64,000 bases of DNA. Origin: Chelydra serpentina. Lineage: Eukaryota > Chordata > Testudines > Chelydridae. A model generated the notes under the pieces. The model saw nothing but the letters and a program-made list of their open reading frames with translations, ran no database searches and was not told the DNA's origin. Position numbers and translations under genes: made by a program. The stretch is from NCBI GenBank assembly GCA_037349315.1, contig JBAIAC010000027.1:6603001-6667000 (forward strand), given 5' to 3'. This document shows, piece after piece, positions 20,417-31,917 of the stretch (position 1 is the first letter of the stretch; every line of letters starts with the position of its first letter).

Positions 20417-20690
20417 CTGACATACACTGTTGCAAACTCACCGAGCCAAAATCCTTCCTGGTGTAACTCCACTGAAAGCAACGGGAGTTTTGGCTGCAAA
20501 AGGACTGCAGGATCAGAGCCTGTGTTAGTAGACTTGATATAGTGCTGCTTACATGTGATGTAAACTAAAAGAAATGGTTTTGGGCCTCCTACTGGTTGAC
20601 ACTTCATGTTGATTAGTGATACTGTGCATCTAAGTCCAGGAGTGGCCACAGCCTGCTCATGTTTGTCACAAACAATAAATCAAGACCCAG

Positions 20691-20905
20691 GGGGGAGGGA
20701 TAGCTCAGTGGTTTGAGCATTGGCCTGCTAAACCCAGGGTTGTGAGTTCAATCTTTGAGGGGGCCATTTAGGGATCTGGGGCAAAAAAATCTGTCCGGGG
20801 ACAGTACTTAGTCCTGCGAGTGAAGGCAGGGAACTGGACTCGATGACCTTTCAAGGTCCTTCCAGTTCTAGGAGATTGGCATATCTCCATTTATTATTAT
20901 TATTA
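20691..20905 (+). mobile_element. tRNA-derived SINE (tortoise Pol III/SINE type), copy 1
   Basis: The 5' part resembles a tRNA, with an A-box-like TAGCTCAGTGG at 20701-20711 and a B-box-like GGTTGTGAGTTCAATC at about 20739-20753. A conserved body follows ('gaggggggccatttagggatctgggg' type). The 3' tail contains 'ggactcgatgacctttcaaggtccttcc', shared with CR1 LINEs. It ends 'ggagattggcatatctcc' plus (TTA)n, unlike copies 2 and 3. Sharing of a 3' tail with a CR1-like LINE is established for tortoise SINEs and implies that a LINE reverse transcriptase mobilised it. It is not a functional tRNA gene. Confidence 0.92.
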
Positions 20906-22430
20906 AAAAGAGGCAGGAGATGTTGAATTTTAGCATTTGGGAAAAACAAGTGAAGTGCTGGAAGTGATTGAATTGAGATAAATCAACAGAGGGAAAAGGC
21001 AAATATATATAGGTGGCACTGATGCGACACACACAACTGGGAGTAGAAGCCAGGAGTCTTCACTACGAGTGCATTCTGGAGTCATGAGTGGTAAATCAGA
21101 CCTGTCTGGCTAGCACACTTTCAATGGTAGCCAGGAGAAAAATACATGGAAACTACTTTTCAAACAGTTGGATAAGTATTTGGAGAAAAAAATATTGCGG
21201 TGATCCATCCACCCATCCCGTATTCATTAGTATGGAATCTAACCTGTTTCTAAAGCGCTCATATTGTCTGGGTACCAAACAGATAACTGAAAGGAGAAGA
21301 AGAACCTGAGAATTCTGTACACTGAAACTTCTGTGTCTGTTTTAGGAAAAGAACCCTTAATTATAAAGAAGATTAAATAGGAGCCTAGATCCAGGCTACA
21401 AGAGAGAGGCCTTTGCAAACCAATATCAGCTAGCACATTGTGTCACAATACGTTATCTATAGCTACAAAGCGGCAATGAAGTTTTTTCATCAGAACCCAT
21501 ATCTGGCCCTTCTTTGCTGTATCTTGCAAGCCCAAGCCAGTTCTCATTAACCTTTTGTGGAAGCATCCACTTAAAAATGGCACTGTCTCATTAAGAAGTG
21601 GCAGAAAATTACACAGCTGAGCCAGTGGGAAGAGCCAGCTGCTCCAGGCTTGGGGATCTGAGAGAATGACACACCATTCTGGGTGAGACTGTAACCGCAT
21701 TGTGGGATTTGTTGGTATTTGGATGTGAGCTTGAAAATCAAAGGGAGAGGCGAGGTGGGAGGAATCTAGTTAAATACCAATTTTTCTCCCCCACCTCACC
21801 CCTCTTTCAGTGTCAGAGAGAATAAGGGCTTGCCTGTCTGTGGATTTCTGTGGGCTCCAGCTCAGGCCTTCAGAAAGGAGATGAGTAATCTGGGATCCAA
21901 AAAATAATGGATGAAATACTGTTTCATTGACTTTAATGGAGCCTGGATATCACCCAGTTTGTCCCAGAGAGTCCTACTTTGCACTTAGAGCCTCTTTCGC
22001 CTTCAGCACTTTTAATAGTTTCTTCTACAATATATAGAACTTCCCAGGGTGATTGACCTGCTCCTTAGATGAAGGGAAATGACTAAACAAGGAGGAATAA
22101 AACCTTGGTGAGAGAGCACAGAGTGTGGTCTGCTTCACAAATTAACCACTGCCTTTACTGGCCGGCCACCCTCAGGGTGTAGCAGAGTGAAAACAAGCCA
22201 TAATAGTGGCATCGCTACATACTTCACCAATCTCAGATTGCTTCTGCAACTCTGAAAGGAACCTCTCAGCCACCCCTGTGCAGAAGGTACAGTAAATATT
22301 ATTATAAGGAAAAATTTAGAGGTCTCTACTCAGCTTTTACTCTCACCTTCCTGAGGCAAAACCCCAGACAATACCACTGAGAGCATTGCCTGCATGAGTA
22401 TTGATTAAAAACTGAGTAGGTACCACAGAA
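20906..22430. other. Unique non-coding sequence
   Basis: No gene, RNA or repeat family is recognised. The stretch has T-rich and A-rich words typical of single-copy DNA. Confidence 0.4.
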
Positions 22431-22434
22431 TTCT

Positions 22435-22520
22435 CACCATCCCCAGCTTAACAAATGGGTAAACTGAGGGGTAGAAAGTTAAATGTCTGACCCAAGGTGA
22501 CGGGGTCAGTGAACCGATTC
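22435..22520 (+). repeat. MIR-type fragment
   Basis: 'cccagcttaacaaatgggtaaactgaggggtagaaagttaaatgtctgacccaaggtga' follows the MIR core order (small insert after 'aactgagg'). It is truncated downstream. Confidence 0.65.
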
Positions 22521-24315
22521 ACTACAGAGGGCCACACATCTTGGCCCCTCCTGTGTGGCTGCAGACGGCCTCAGCTACAATGGAACCCACAGCACTGGGA
22601 GAAGTGGTGGAGGTGGGCTGAGGACCCAGACCTGCCTGGACGCTCAGATTTGTGGAAGTAGGGGAAGACGGGGATGATTCTGGGTGGCATTTGGACTCCG
22701 GTGGTAGAGGAGGCTAGTCTTTGCTGCTGAAGTCTAATTAATGACAACTGACAACGCTGTTTGCATGCCGTGTGGGAGAGTGTTACAGCGGGGTTAAAAA
22801 CCAACTGAGGATTCCTGCCATAGATAAATTTGTGCTCTGAAGGGCTAGAGTCACCTCCTTGTTCAAGTAAATGGTCTCCGGCGGACTTTAGAAATGGCTA
22901 ACCCATCCATTGCGTAGAAGAAAAAAGAAATCTCACCCAAATTCGCAGTAGTTCTGAGTTTGTGTGGCTTTCTACTGTCCACCACTAGAGGCTGCTACAC
23001 ACCTCATTAAATAGACAAACATGACAATTAAGAAAGAGACAGACACTGGGTGCAGTTAGTGGTGGGACTGGCACCTAAGTCCAGAGCAGTCCTATGCCCA
23101 TGTTTCTGTTGTGTAAATAGAACAGGCTTATGGCTCTAAATCTTCCCCTGAAGCCAAAGAGCTCATTCTTGAGCTGTCATTGGTGGATGGGAAAGGAGAG
23201 GCCGTGTTGGGAGCTAAAGTCACAAGCTAGGCACTGGGGAGGGGGCAAATTTTATTCTCCATTTCCCCAGCATGAATTGACTTTGGCAGAGCTTCTCCAG
23301 ATTTATGCTGTCAGGACTGAGAGCAGAATTTGGCCCCATATTTCCAAGGTGCACCAGAAGATGCGCACACCTCATTAAGCCCCAAAGAATTAATGCCCCT
23401 TAACAAATGTATTTTATAAAAAAGATGCCAGAGGTAGAGCTAGAACCTAGGTCACCTCTAGCATCCCCAGCAAAGGTTGTCTGTTAGCCAGGCTTCAGCA
23501 ACAGCCCGGGTGAGGTTGAGCTTGCAATGCTATTTTAAACCTTGTCTGCATCTCCTTCCACTAGGCAATGCTTCGTTGCAAACATCTCTCATTAAGAGAG
23601 GCATGTTTCATGAGCTAAAGGCTAAATGCCTTTGTCTTAGTATTGCTAGCATTTGTGGCTGTTCAGACAGCACCCCGGAAATTGATTCCCTCTCACCTTT
23701 GGTAAAAAGATACATTCACGTCAGTAGCGCCAAATCTAGCAGTTTTGCCAGGCTCAAAGGCGATCAGAAAGCGTTGGTATGTTCTTGTAAGTTACACTGA
23801 GAAGACCCACGTCGTTATTAATCTCAGTTCTGCTGTGAGCTGCTGCTTTCACAAAACAATATACAACTTCATTCAAGCATGCGATTGTTGTTGTCTGCCT
23901 GGCACTTTAGGCTGCTGTGTGAGGGAACATTTTATAGGCTCGACATTCACAGTAAGTAAATATCAGAATTTTCACAAACCTCCTTCCCCCTCTCCCCAAA
24001 GCTCAGATATTATTTTCCCCCTTTGCCACCAACTTGATCTTATTATCCTGCAAAATTACAGCCTGGCCGTAAATCAAGCATTTCAAACAAAAAAGAGCCC
24101 ATAGCTGCTATGCTTTGACTTTCACGTTACATTTTTCATCATCAAGGCTGGTCCAGTTCTTTTTGTTTCTGTTCTTAAGAGATAACGCTGGAGAGCCCTG
24201 TTTCCCCCCCAAATGTATGTCACCATCTGTTACAAGGTGTGTGCCTCTTTTAAAAATATGCTTATCTGTCCCCCTGTTACTGGAATACCTCACAATGTAT
24301 ATATCCTCACAATAC
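22521..24315. other. Unique sequence with a possible conserved block
   Basis: No gene is supported. Positions 23560-23960 look like unique, possibly constrained, DNA with balanced composition and no repeat motifs. Two overlapping frames of 107 and 119 codons (23477-23800 and 23745-24104) run through the block on the plus strand but show no recognisable domain. Poly-C and poly-T runs sit near 24175-24210. Confidence 0.35.
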
Positions 24316-24317
24316 CA

Positions 24318-24378
24318 ATGATATCAGCCCCAATTTACAGGTGGGGGAACTAAGATGCAGAGAGAAACTAAGTAACTG
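24318..24378 (+). repeat. MIR, 5' half of a split copy
   Basis: 'cccaatttacaggtgggggaactaagatgcagagagaaactaagtaact' is the MIR core. The expected continuation 'gcccaaggtcaca' appears only after the CR1 at 24379-24538, showing that the CR1 inserted into this MIR. Confidence 0.82.
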
Positions 24379-24538
24379 GAATCATAGAATCGTAGGACTG
24401 GAAGGGACCTCGAGAGGTCATCTAGTCCAGTCCCCTGCACTCACAGCAGGACGAAGTATTATCTAGACCATCCCTGACAGGTGTTTGTCTAACCTGCTCT
24501 TAAAAATCTCCAATGATGGAGACTCCATAGCCTCTCCT
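24379..24538 (-). mobile_element. CR1 LINE 3' end inserted in a MIR
   Basis: The plus strand starts 'gaatcatagaatcgtaggactggaagggacctcgagaggtcatctagtcca', the reverse complement of the CR1 terminus. It continues through 'atccctgacaggtgtttgtctaacctgctcttaaaaatctccaatgatggagactcc'. It is 5' truncated to about 160 bp. It is a non-coding tail fragment. Confidence 0.93.
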
Positions 24539-24645
24539 TGCCCAAGGTCACACAGGGATTCGGTGGCAAGCCAGGTAAATGAACCGAGGACTCATGAATC
24601 CTAGGCTAGTGCCCCAATCACTAGACCACCCTTCCTCTCCTTTAA
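24539..24645 (+). repeat. MIR, 3' half of a split copy
   Basis: 'cccaaggtcacacagggattcggtggcaagccagg' and 'cctaggctagtgccccaatcactagaccacccttcc' complete the MIR begun at 24318. Confidence 0.82.
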
Positions 24646-24780
24646 GGAACCCCCGTTTTGTGGGTTAGTTCCCTAGACTCCCATCCAAGACCTCTAATGC
24701 TTTAGTAATTTTTGGACTTCTTTCCAGTGGATGCCCTGATGCCAAATGTCCAGATGACATTGTTATTGTGGGTATTATTA
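24646..24780. other. Short unique spacer
   Basis: No feature seen between the MIR and the SINE. It ends in 'attattagg' immediately before the SINE. Confidence 0.4.
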
Positions 24781-24963
24781 GGGGGGGGGGGGAATAGCTC
24801 AGTGGTTTGAGCGTTGGCCTGCTAAACCCAGGGTTGTGAGTTCAATCCTTGAGGGGGCCATTTAGGGATCTGGGGCAAAAATTGGGGATTGGTCCTGCTT
24901 TGAGCAGGGGGTTGGACTAGATGACCTCCTAAGGTCCCTTCCAACCCTAAGATTCTATGATTC
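24781..24963 (+). mobile_element. tRNA-derived SINE (tortoise Pol III/SINE type), copy 2
   Basis: The element starts with 12 G residues directly before the A-box-like TAGCTCAGTGG (24795-24805), followed by 'gagcgttggcctgctaaaccc' and the B-box-like region. The tail reads 'gggttggactagatgacctcctaaggtccc' and ends 'aagattctatgattc', exactly the CR1-style terminus. Compared with copy 1 the G run is expanded and the 3' tail belongs to a different class. Confidence 0.93.
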
Positions 24964-24979
24964 ACATTAGTGTTTACAT

Positions 24980-25205
24980 TCTTTCCATCTGAGGGTCTGA
25001 AAGGGCTTCACACACATGAATAAATGAAGGCTCACTTTCCTCCTCTGAGATGAGCATTACGAGGCCCATTAGGAGTAGATGGAGGGGGAAGCTGAGTTAC
25101 AGATATGTGAAGTGATTTGCCCAAAGTCACCCAGCAAGTGAGTGGCACAGCCAGTAAAAAAAAAAAAAAAAATCCCAGTTGTCCTGAGTCTGAGACTTTT
25201 TACCC
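24980..25205 (+). repeat. MIR-type fragment with internal A run
   Basis: 'ttccatctgagggtctgaaagggcttcac', 'gaggcccattagg', 'ctgagttacagatatgtgaagtgatttgcccaaagtcacccagcaagtgagtggcacagcc' follow MIR order. An A run of 17 at about 25157-25173 then replaces the usual continuation, before 'tcccagttgtcctgagtctgag'. It is an old SINE copy with slippage expansion. Confidence 0.72.
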
Positions 25206-27695
25206 AAAAGATCAATCTTCCTCTTAGAAGAATGTCAGAAAGATACCTTCCTATGGAGCACCAGGGAACATTTTGGGCTTGGGTACAAAAATACAGAAGG
25301 TTGCTATGAAGCTCCCATGTGAAATGTTGCAAGTGAACATTTCTCCATAGCTTACAAGATAGCACCCAGTGGTTGTACATGCTGAGAGCACTTTGGCTGG
25401 GCAATGTATCATCTTCTGAATTTTCATTATTAGCCCTGTGATTTATTATCCATATCTGTTACCCGTTTGATTGCTCTTGCATGTCACTGATACACCCAAG
25501 TAAAACAAACCTGCCACATTGCTCAATGTATCAAGTACTTCCTAGTATTGCATTAATTTCGGTGGGGATTTTTAGGGCATGACAGCATGGGCTAGATCAG
25601 CAGTGAAAGGGTTAAAAACCCAGCTTTGAGCCTGAAGATGAACCCTGGGTCAGTACATTTTGGACCTTGGGGGTTGTTTGAAATCCTAACTCATGACGAT
25701 TGAAACTTGAAGACTCCTTCACACAAAGCACTGCAAAGTGAAACTCACCAAGGCTTTCCAATGTGAACCCAAGAGCTATCTTTGGTCTGTTATATAAATA
25801 AGGGTTGCAAGATCAAAATGACAATTGGGAACATATTGCACCGACGTGCTAAACCTCCAGGGCTAGATGTGGCTCTGAAAATTAGAGTAACGGCATTGAA
25901 ATAAATGGTCCAGATCCTCAGTGGAACAGAGTCCATTTTCATCAGCTCTGAGGATCTGGCCCAGTTACCTCGACGTTTCATAATAATGACACCATTTGAC
26001 TTGGCAAATAAATAGGAGTTGCCAAATAAAATGTGACACATCAAACTTCTGGTTCTCACGTACGGATGGGGGGGGAGACCATTTAGAGCCCCAGTCTGTG
26101 TACAGGAGAGGAAGAAGGCACCCAGAGACAGAAGGCACTGAGAGCTTTCTGTTTTATTTCAGGGGTTTTGGAACAGGATGGTTTGCTGTTACGGGTTTTA
26201 GTAATTTTATGTAGCTGCTGTTTTAAAGCACCAAAGGGAACGATGATGTTCATTCCATGTGCGAGATTATAAAGTGGTGAAGTGTTTGTTTGCATGGCTT
26301 GGATAGGTAATGTTTTCTTTAAAGAGTGTGTTCTTTTATTGCATGTTAATACTTTTTGGTGGTGGAAAGGGGCAATTGAATAAAAAAGGGTTTTTTAGTT
26401 GAGATTTACAACCAGGGGCTGATTTTGATAAAGATGGGCATTAAACTGCACATGCAGAAATGCATATGCAATTGCAAGCCTAATTGGAAAGCACTGTGAC
26501 ATTCCTGTCAAGCTTACATAGGTTAATAGTCCCCCACTTGCTCCTTGAACCTGCAGAATTCTTTGATTGTGTGGTTCCTTTTTTATGATGAATTTTCCAT
26601 TTGGAAACATCAGAGAGTCACATCATCAGCGTATAAACAAAGGCTGCATTAGTGCAAAGAAAGGATCATATTTAAAAAAATCCAAGCCAATAAACAACAA
26701 CTCTACATAGACAATATGATCAAGCGTTGGCCTAATTTATAGACACAATAACTGTGATTGCTTGTGCAAGTTTGGCATTTGCATATACATATAGGCACTT
26801 ACATACCTGGCCATTTGTGAGCGGAAATACTCGGAGTTGGGGCACAATCGTGGAAGTTGTGCATGCAATGTTGCACACTCATCTTCACTTTGTTGTGGTT
26901 GCGGTTATGCTTGTATAATCGTGCGGGTAATTGTTAGAAATTAAGGCCTTAATTGTTTTTCTTTTTTTGTTTCCAAATATATTGCATGTTTCCTGCATCG
27001 CATAGAAGTTTTGAAATGTTGTAATGATTTGCTATCACTGGTGTACCATCAGCGGTGTGTTTTTTGACACAGTGGGCCAAATTCTGTCTCCAAGTATGTG
27101 CATGTGACTCCCATAGGAGTCAAGACAGCACAGCGGATGGGAATTGCATGTACATAGCTGGGGGTATCATTTAGCCCATAGTATGCATGCAGAATAGGTA
27201 CAATATTGTGATAACCACATTTTCATCTTCCTTATTTCTTTCCCTTCATGCTATTTTCCTGTTGTAAAACATGTTCCCGTCTTCTTACTGTTCAAGAAAG
27301 GTTCTCAGTCCATTTAAACAACTCCTGCAGTGTTTCCAATGGTACATGTGGTTCTTGTGCCACTTCGTAATCTTTGTTCATTTCCCCCATGTTACGGTTT
27401 TAAAATAGAGCTGCTCCCCTCTTCTAATGTCTTTAAAATGCTGGCTTTCTAGCAGATGCATTAGTGCATCTTGTGATTAATATATTATGGTAACCAGTAC
27501 AGTACTGCAGAGGACAGAAGTTCTGAGTTGCAAAGGATTTGGGGATTTTTAAAATGTGTCTTCATTCCGATTAGGAACCAAACACAAACATTTTGAAATT
27601 CCCTGTGAAGGAAAATTCTGAAAAAATATTGTGTTGGTTCAATTAAAACCTTTTGTTTCAAGATTGACTCTTGGGTTATAGTATAATTTATAAGA
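25206..27695. other. Unique AT-rich sequence
   Basis: No gene or recognised family, apart from small MITE-like words near 25905-25965 ('ggtccagatcctcagtgg ... gaggatctggccc') that form an inverted pair. Reading frames up to 111 codons have no recognisable domain. Confidence 0.4.
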
Positions 27696-27699
27696 ATAT

Positions 27700-27890
27700 A
27701 ATTAAACATAAATGAAACAAAATGAAAAATTGAAACATTTCAACGTTGTCCAAACTTTTCCCCAGTTTTCTTCTGAGGCAAATTCCAGAAAAGTTGATCC
27801 AGTTTCACAAAGCATTCTGATTTTGATGGAACTGACAGAATATGGTTCTGCTGACGTTTCTCCAACCAGTTCCAGTTAAAAATGCTTCAA
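27700..27890. repeat. Decayed AT-rich MITE
   Basis: 'aaaatgaaaaattgaaacatttcaacg' and 'tttccccagttttc' precede 'ctgacgtttctccaaccagttcc'. This matches the style of the element at 29320, with 'CCAACCAG' at the right end. Boundaries are unclear. Confidence 0.4.
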
Positions 27891-28439
27891 AATCATAAGC
27901 CTTCTGTCTTCTTCTATTACAATTACAGTACCAGAAAGCAGATATAATACTACATGAACTAGGTGTTCTGAGAGTTTTATCTTATTCTTAAGTAAACATT
28001 TTGGTTATTTAAAAAATATTAAAGCTATTTGCAAAGTCAGATCCCCATTTGATCTAATATCACTTTTGAGTTAACTGTGGAAGGTTGGTGCACTACCCAT
28101 TCAGCTTTGGCAGGTTTACCCACCCCAACCTCTGAGCCAGATTCAAATTTCAGACCCGTTGGGCTTGATTTTCAATTATACTAAGGCCCCTCACTCTACC
28201 AGAGTAAACCACTTTCAGACCCCTTTACATTGCCAGAGCAAAGTACAGGAGTTTAATGTAAATTAAATTAGGCCCACAGCCATATGGGTATGCAGTTATA
28301 TAGTACGTAGATATCTCTCTGATATCAATGTTTAGGTATTCAGAGAATTTGGCCCCCTGACTCCAGTTAGAGCAATCCTTTAGTCTGTGCGATCACCAGT
28401 ACTTAAAATTTTTTTTACAAATTTTAACTAATTAATCCT

Positions 28440-28600
28440 TGAAATAACCCTGTCAGTACTATCACCTTCATTTTATACATGAAAAAATTATTGAGACCTA
28501 GAAAGGTTAAGTGACGTGCACAAGGACACAAAAGGAATCAGTGTCAAAGCTAAGAGTAGAGTTAGGAGTTTTCTGCTGCTATGCCTGAGCTCAGACACTG
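28440..28600 (+). repeat. MIR-type fragment
   Basis: 'ttaatccttgaaataaccctgtcagta', 'tcattttatacatgaaaaaattattgagacctagaaaggttaagtgacgtgcacaaggacaca' follows the MIR core order. It is diverged. Confidence 0.65.
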
Positions 28601-28691
28601 GACCAAGATTGTCTCTTGTGCATAACATTTTTGGGAAAAGAACCTCTTTTTGGTGCCAGCTCAGAAAGTCTGTTCTCTTCTTCCCTTCAGG

Positions 28692-29095
28692 CAGGGGTGG
28701 CCAACCTGTGGCTCCGGAGCCACATGCGGCTCCTTGTATAGGCCCCGACTCCGGGGCTGGAGCTACCGGCGCCAACTTTCCAATGTGCTGTGAGGTGCTC
28801 ACTGCTCAACCCCTGCCACAGGCCCTGCCCCCACTGCACCCCTTCCCGCCCCCTCCCCTGAGCCTGCCCTGCCCTCATTCCTCACCCCTTCCTCCCAGAG
28901 CCTCCTGCACGCCACGAAACAGCTGATCAGAAGGTGCGGGGAGGGAGGGGGAGTCGCTGATCGTCAGGGCTGCTGGTGGGTGGGAGGTGCTGGGGTGGGG
29001 AGCTAATGCGGGGCTGCTGACGTATTACTGTGGCTCTTTGGCAATGTACATTGGTAAATTCTGCCTCCTTCTCAGGCTCAGGTCGGCCACCCCTG
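28692..29095. mobile_element. 404-bp hAT-type non-autonomous element
   Basis: The left terminus CAGGGGTGGCCAACCTG and the right terminus CAGGTCGGCCACCCCTG are inverted. The 8-bp direct repeat CCTTCAGG occurs exactly at 28684-28691 and 29096-29103. This perfect 8-bp duplication with CAGGGGTGG ends identifies a hAT element of the Charlie-like kind widespread in vertebrates. The GC-rich centre has frames of up to 136 codons on the plus strand, rich in Pro, that I regard as compositional. No transposase domain is seen. Confidence 0.94.
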
Positions 29096-29319
29096 CCTTC
29101 AGGCATTGCACTGCAGTGGATCCCAGGGGGTAGAGATACTAGCCAGGATAGCAGTTATGGAATCTCATCTGACCTTTCATCATTGGCATCGGTCCCTCTG
29201 CTCCTTCTTTGTACTGCCACTAGCTAGCAAATGGTGCTGGATCCCTGTTCATCTTTGAGTAATCCCAGGGCAATTCACTCACGAGCGCGCTGGTCTCTGC
29301 CAACAGGAAAGCTCTTAAC

Positions 29320-29751
29320 AGAGCTGGTTGGAAATTTTTTGTTGAAACTTTTTTTTTCAATGCTGTTTTCATCTAAACTGACACATTTAGTAAAGGTGGC
29401 AATGTCGAGAAAAGGTCATTTGGAAAAAAAGTAACTAAATGAAGCATTTAGATCATGTTGTTTTCAGAATGGACCATTTTGAATTTTTGTTTCAAAACAA
29501 ACTTTTTGGAATGAAATTCATTTGTATGTAAATTAAAAAAGCGGTAAAAAGTCAAAATCAGAGCAAAAATTTTCTAGTTATATCAAAACAATCTGTTTCC
29601 ATTGACCGGAAATGGTTTTTTTCCCCCTGAGGTTTGCTTCATGGGAAGCCTTGAATGTTTTTTGTTGTCATTCTGTTTCAGAATAGAATTTTTTTTTTGA
29701 AATCACAAAATTTCCCGTGAAACAGAAAATTAATTTGCCACCCAGCTCTAG
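29320..29751. mobile_element. AT-rich palindromic MITE
   Basis: The left arm begins AGAGCTGGTTGGAAATTTTT and the right arm ends TTTGCCACCCAGCTCTAG. The interior is mostly inverted A/T-rich sequence ('gttgaaactttttt' faces 'gtgaaacagaaaatt'). Flanking TCTTA pentamers are a possible trace of a target duplication. It lacks coding capacity. Related copies are at 7053 and 35425. Confidence 0.65.
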
Positions 29752-29867
29752 TCTTATGTCTGTTTACACCTGTGGGTCTTTTGAATGGCAGGTAGCCCAC
29801 CAGTGCTGCTCCCTTCCTCCTAAGCCAGTCAAATAAACAGACTTTTAAATAAGAGGATGTAATAACA

Positions 29868-29995
29868 CTCCATTATTATTGGTAGTATTATTACTAGTGC
29901 CTTGGGACCCCAATCGCACATTAGGACTTCATTGTGCTAGGTGCTGTACAAATACATAGGAAGAGACAGTCCCGGCCCGGAGGGTCTTGATCCAC
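29868..29995 (-). repeat. 'GGGGCAGGGACTGTC'-family repeat
   Basis: 'cattattattggtagtattattactagtgcct', 'gaccccaatcgcacattaggacttcattgtgctaggtgctgtacaaatacatagg', 'agacagtcccggcccgg' follow the order of the copies at 8674 and 15858. Confidence 0.7.
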
Positions 29996-30044
29996 GACTT
30001 GCATTTCTGTAGTGGGTGGCTCACAAGCAGAGAAAAGGGGCTAT

Positions 30045-30145
30045 GCTGTAATCCCTGTTACACTGGCTTCAATCCAAAGTAGCTCCATTGACTATACTGG
30101 TGTTGTTTCAAATGGATGAAGTGTAGATGAAATCAGTCTGGCCCG
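30045..30145. repeat. MITE, 'TTTACACxGGTGT' family, decayed
   Basis: 'ccctgttacactggcttcaatccaaagtagctccattgactatactggtg' retains the centre and one arm of the family. The right arm is poor. Confidence 0.45.
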
Positions 30146-30149
30146 AAGG

Positions 30150-31755
30150 GGCAATATTTGTCTTCCCGGCACATTTCTTTAGCAAATTACTCCGTTGTTT
30201 AGCCAATATTTTTTAAGCTGTGGTTTTGGGGTTTTTTTGCTGCTTCATCTTGCAGCCCTGCAGGGACACTGTGCGGTTTTTGTGCAGAGACGATGCCTGG
30301 CTTTGCGTACTTGTCTCTGAGGAGAAAGGGACTATGATGGCATTTCAGCGTATATTTCATATTGTTCCGTGCGAATAACAGGATCTGATGGTTGAAATCT
30401 AATACCTGGGAAGCAAAATGAATTGTTTGCCTTCTCATGGCATGTTATGCATCTGCATTTCCTTCTGACTTGCACAAACACGTCTGCGTACACACACACA
30501 CACACACAGGGGCTTCATAATACAGCAAATTGCTTATACATATGTAAGCAAATATCTTCTCAAATTATCTCTTATCACCAAATGGGGTGTGATGCTTGTT
30601 GTTCAAGGGGGCGAGGTTGCCTTTCAATCTGCGGAGGCCAGCCTGACACCAAAAATAAACAGCATAAGCCTGGAATGGTTGTCGCAAGGGGCAGAGAGAA
30701 CTTGTCAGGCGGGAGTGTGTGAGCCGGCAAGATGATAATGTGGCATGACACTTCTGAAATGAGACACCGGTTGCCATGGTGAGGAGTCAGGAGGGACTAT
30801 CTCTCCAGAGGCTGAAATAAAACATGCTTTAAATGATGTTTGATTAGAATTTAGATCATGTAACTGAGTGGCTGGGCCCGTTCTCCCCCTTCCCCTTCCC
30901 TCATCATCATCATCTTCAGCTGCTGGCAGAGCTCACTTTCAAAAGAAAGGGGTCTGGAGTCTAAACAGCCCATCTGTAAAAAAACCAAACCAAACCAAAA
31001 AAAAAACCTTCACCACCATCTTCAACATGCTAAAAGGTTTCTTAGTTCCAGGTCCAGTCCATTACGCTGCTTGCTAACTCTGCCTGCATTTTCCACTTGA
31101 GTCCATCATAGTTTAAGCCAGTTAAAAATGATTCCTTCTGTTCTGAAAAACACTTAATCAATAGCACCCGGAGAATACCCCCCTTCTTAGTTTGTGTTTT
31201 CTGACTGGTCTATTCATCGCCTTTTTAATGTACATTATAACTACAGCCTATCAGGGAGTAGGTACAATGTTCTTCTTGTGCTCTTCGCATTAAAGAAAGC
31301 GTGTGTGTGTGTGTGTATCATATTCTAAGAACGAAAAGGAACCTGGAAGAGAGAGAGAAATTGAGAGAACAATCAAGACGGACATCATTGCCTTGTGAAT
31401 AAAATGGGAGAGTTTTTATGTTTCTTCACAGTTTCATTTCAACTAATTCTTAGTTTCTTTATAAATAGAGCGAGGCAAAAACGGGGAAGGCTGCATGGCT
31501 CGGGAGCTGGCTCCAACCGAGTTTTTTTTACTTTTAGGTGGCTATTAGAGATAGCTGAATGCTTTTAAAATAAGTTTGTCAGATAAGGTATGCAGCGATT
31601 GTTACCTTTCCTCCTTGACTAAATCATTTGACCAATACTATTCTATCAGTTACAGAGCTGCTGAGATACTGACAAAAGCATTTGTCGAATGAACGACTTG
31701 GTGAAAAAACAGCAAATGCATCAAATAAGGTATTTGAGCAGCATTCTACATGCTA
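30150..31755. other. Unique sequence, possible conserved blocks
   Basis: No gene is supported. Positions 31090-31300 and 31440-31740 are single-copy AT-rich stretches without repeat motifs and could be regulatory, but nothing in the sequence proves it. A (GT)n run lies at 31301-31317. Confidence 0.35.
30489..30508. repeat. (CA)n microsatellite
   Basis: Ten CA units. Confidence 0.9.
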
Positions 31756-31764
31756 GTCACCTGA

Positions 31765-31820
31765 GGGCCAGATCGTTTGAGCTAGCACAGTTTATACCAG
31801 CTGAGGATCTGGACCTGAAA
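31765..31820. repeat. Short MITE remnant
   Basis: 'gggccagatcgtttgagctagcac' and 'ttataccagctgaggatctggacc' are inverted ends of the 'ccagatcctcagctggtgtaaa' family, collapsed to about 55 bases. Confidence 0.5.
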
Positions 31821-31877
31821 ACTGTTGGTGCCCCTGGCTGACGGTGACTGGCAGTTATTAGTGTATGATGGCTTTTT

Positions 31878-31917
31878 GGTAGCGTAGGCGAACTGAGTTC
31901 GATGATCTCACGCTACC
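31878..31917. other. Nested palindrome (double stem) in CpG-rich sequence
   Basis: Outer arms GGTAGCGT (31878-31885) and ACGCTACC (31910-31917) are perfect complements. Within the loop a second perfect pair CGAACT (31889-31894) and AGTTCG (31896-31901) folds around one base. The surrounding 100 bases hold about eight CpG, far above background. It is not matched to a known family. It could be the core of an unrecognised DNA transposon or a structured regulatory site. Confidence 0.6.

Noticed and set aside
20691..20760. A tRNA gene, because of the A and B boxes
   Set aside because: The tRNA-like head is joined to a SINE body and CR1-like tail, present in three copies. It does not fold as a complete tRNA.
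28516..28926. 136-codon Pro-rich protein
   Set aside because: Overlaps the left half of the hAT element with a verified 8-bp duplication and is a composition artefact.
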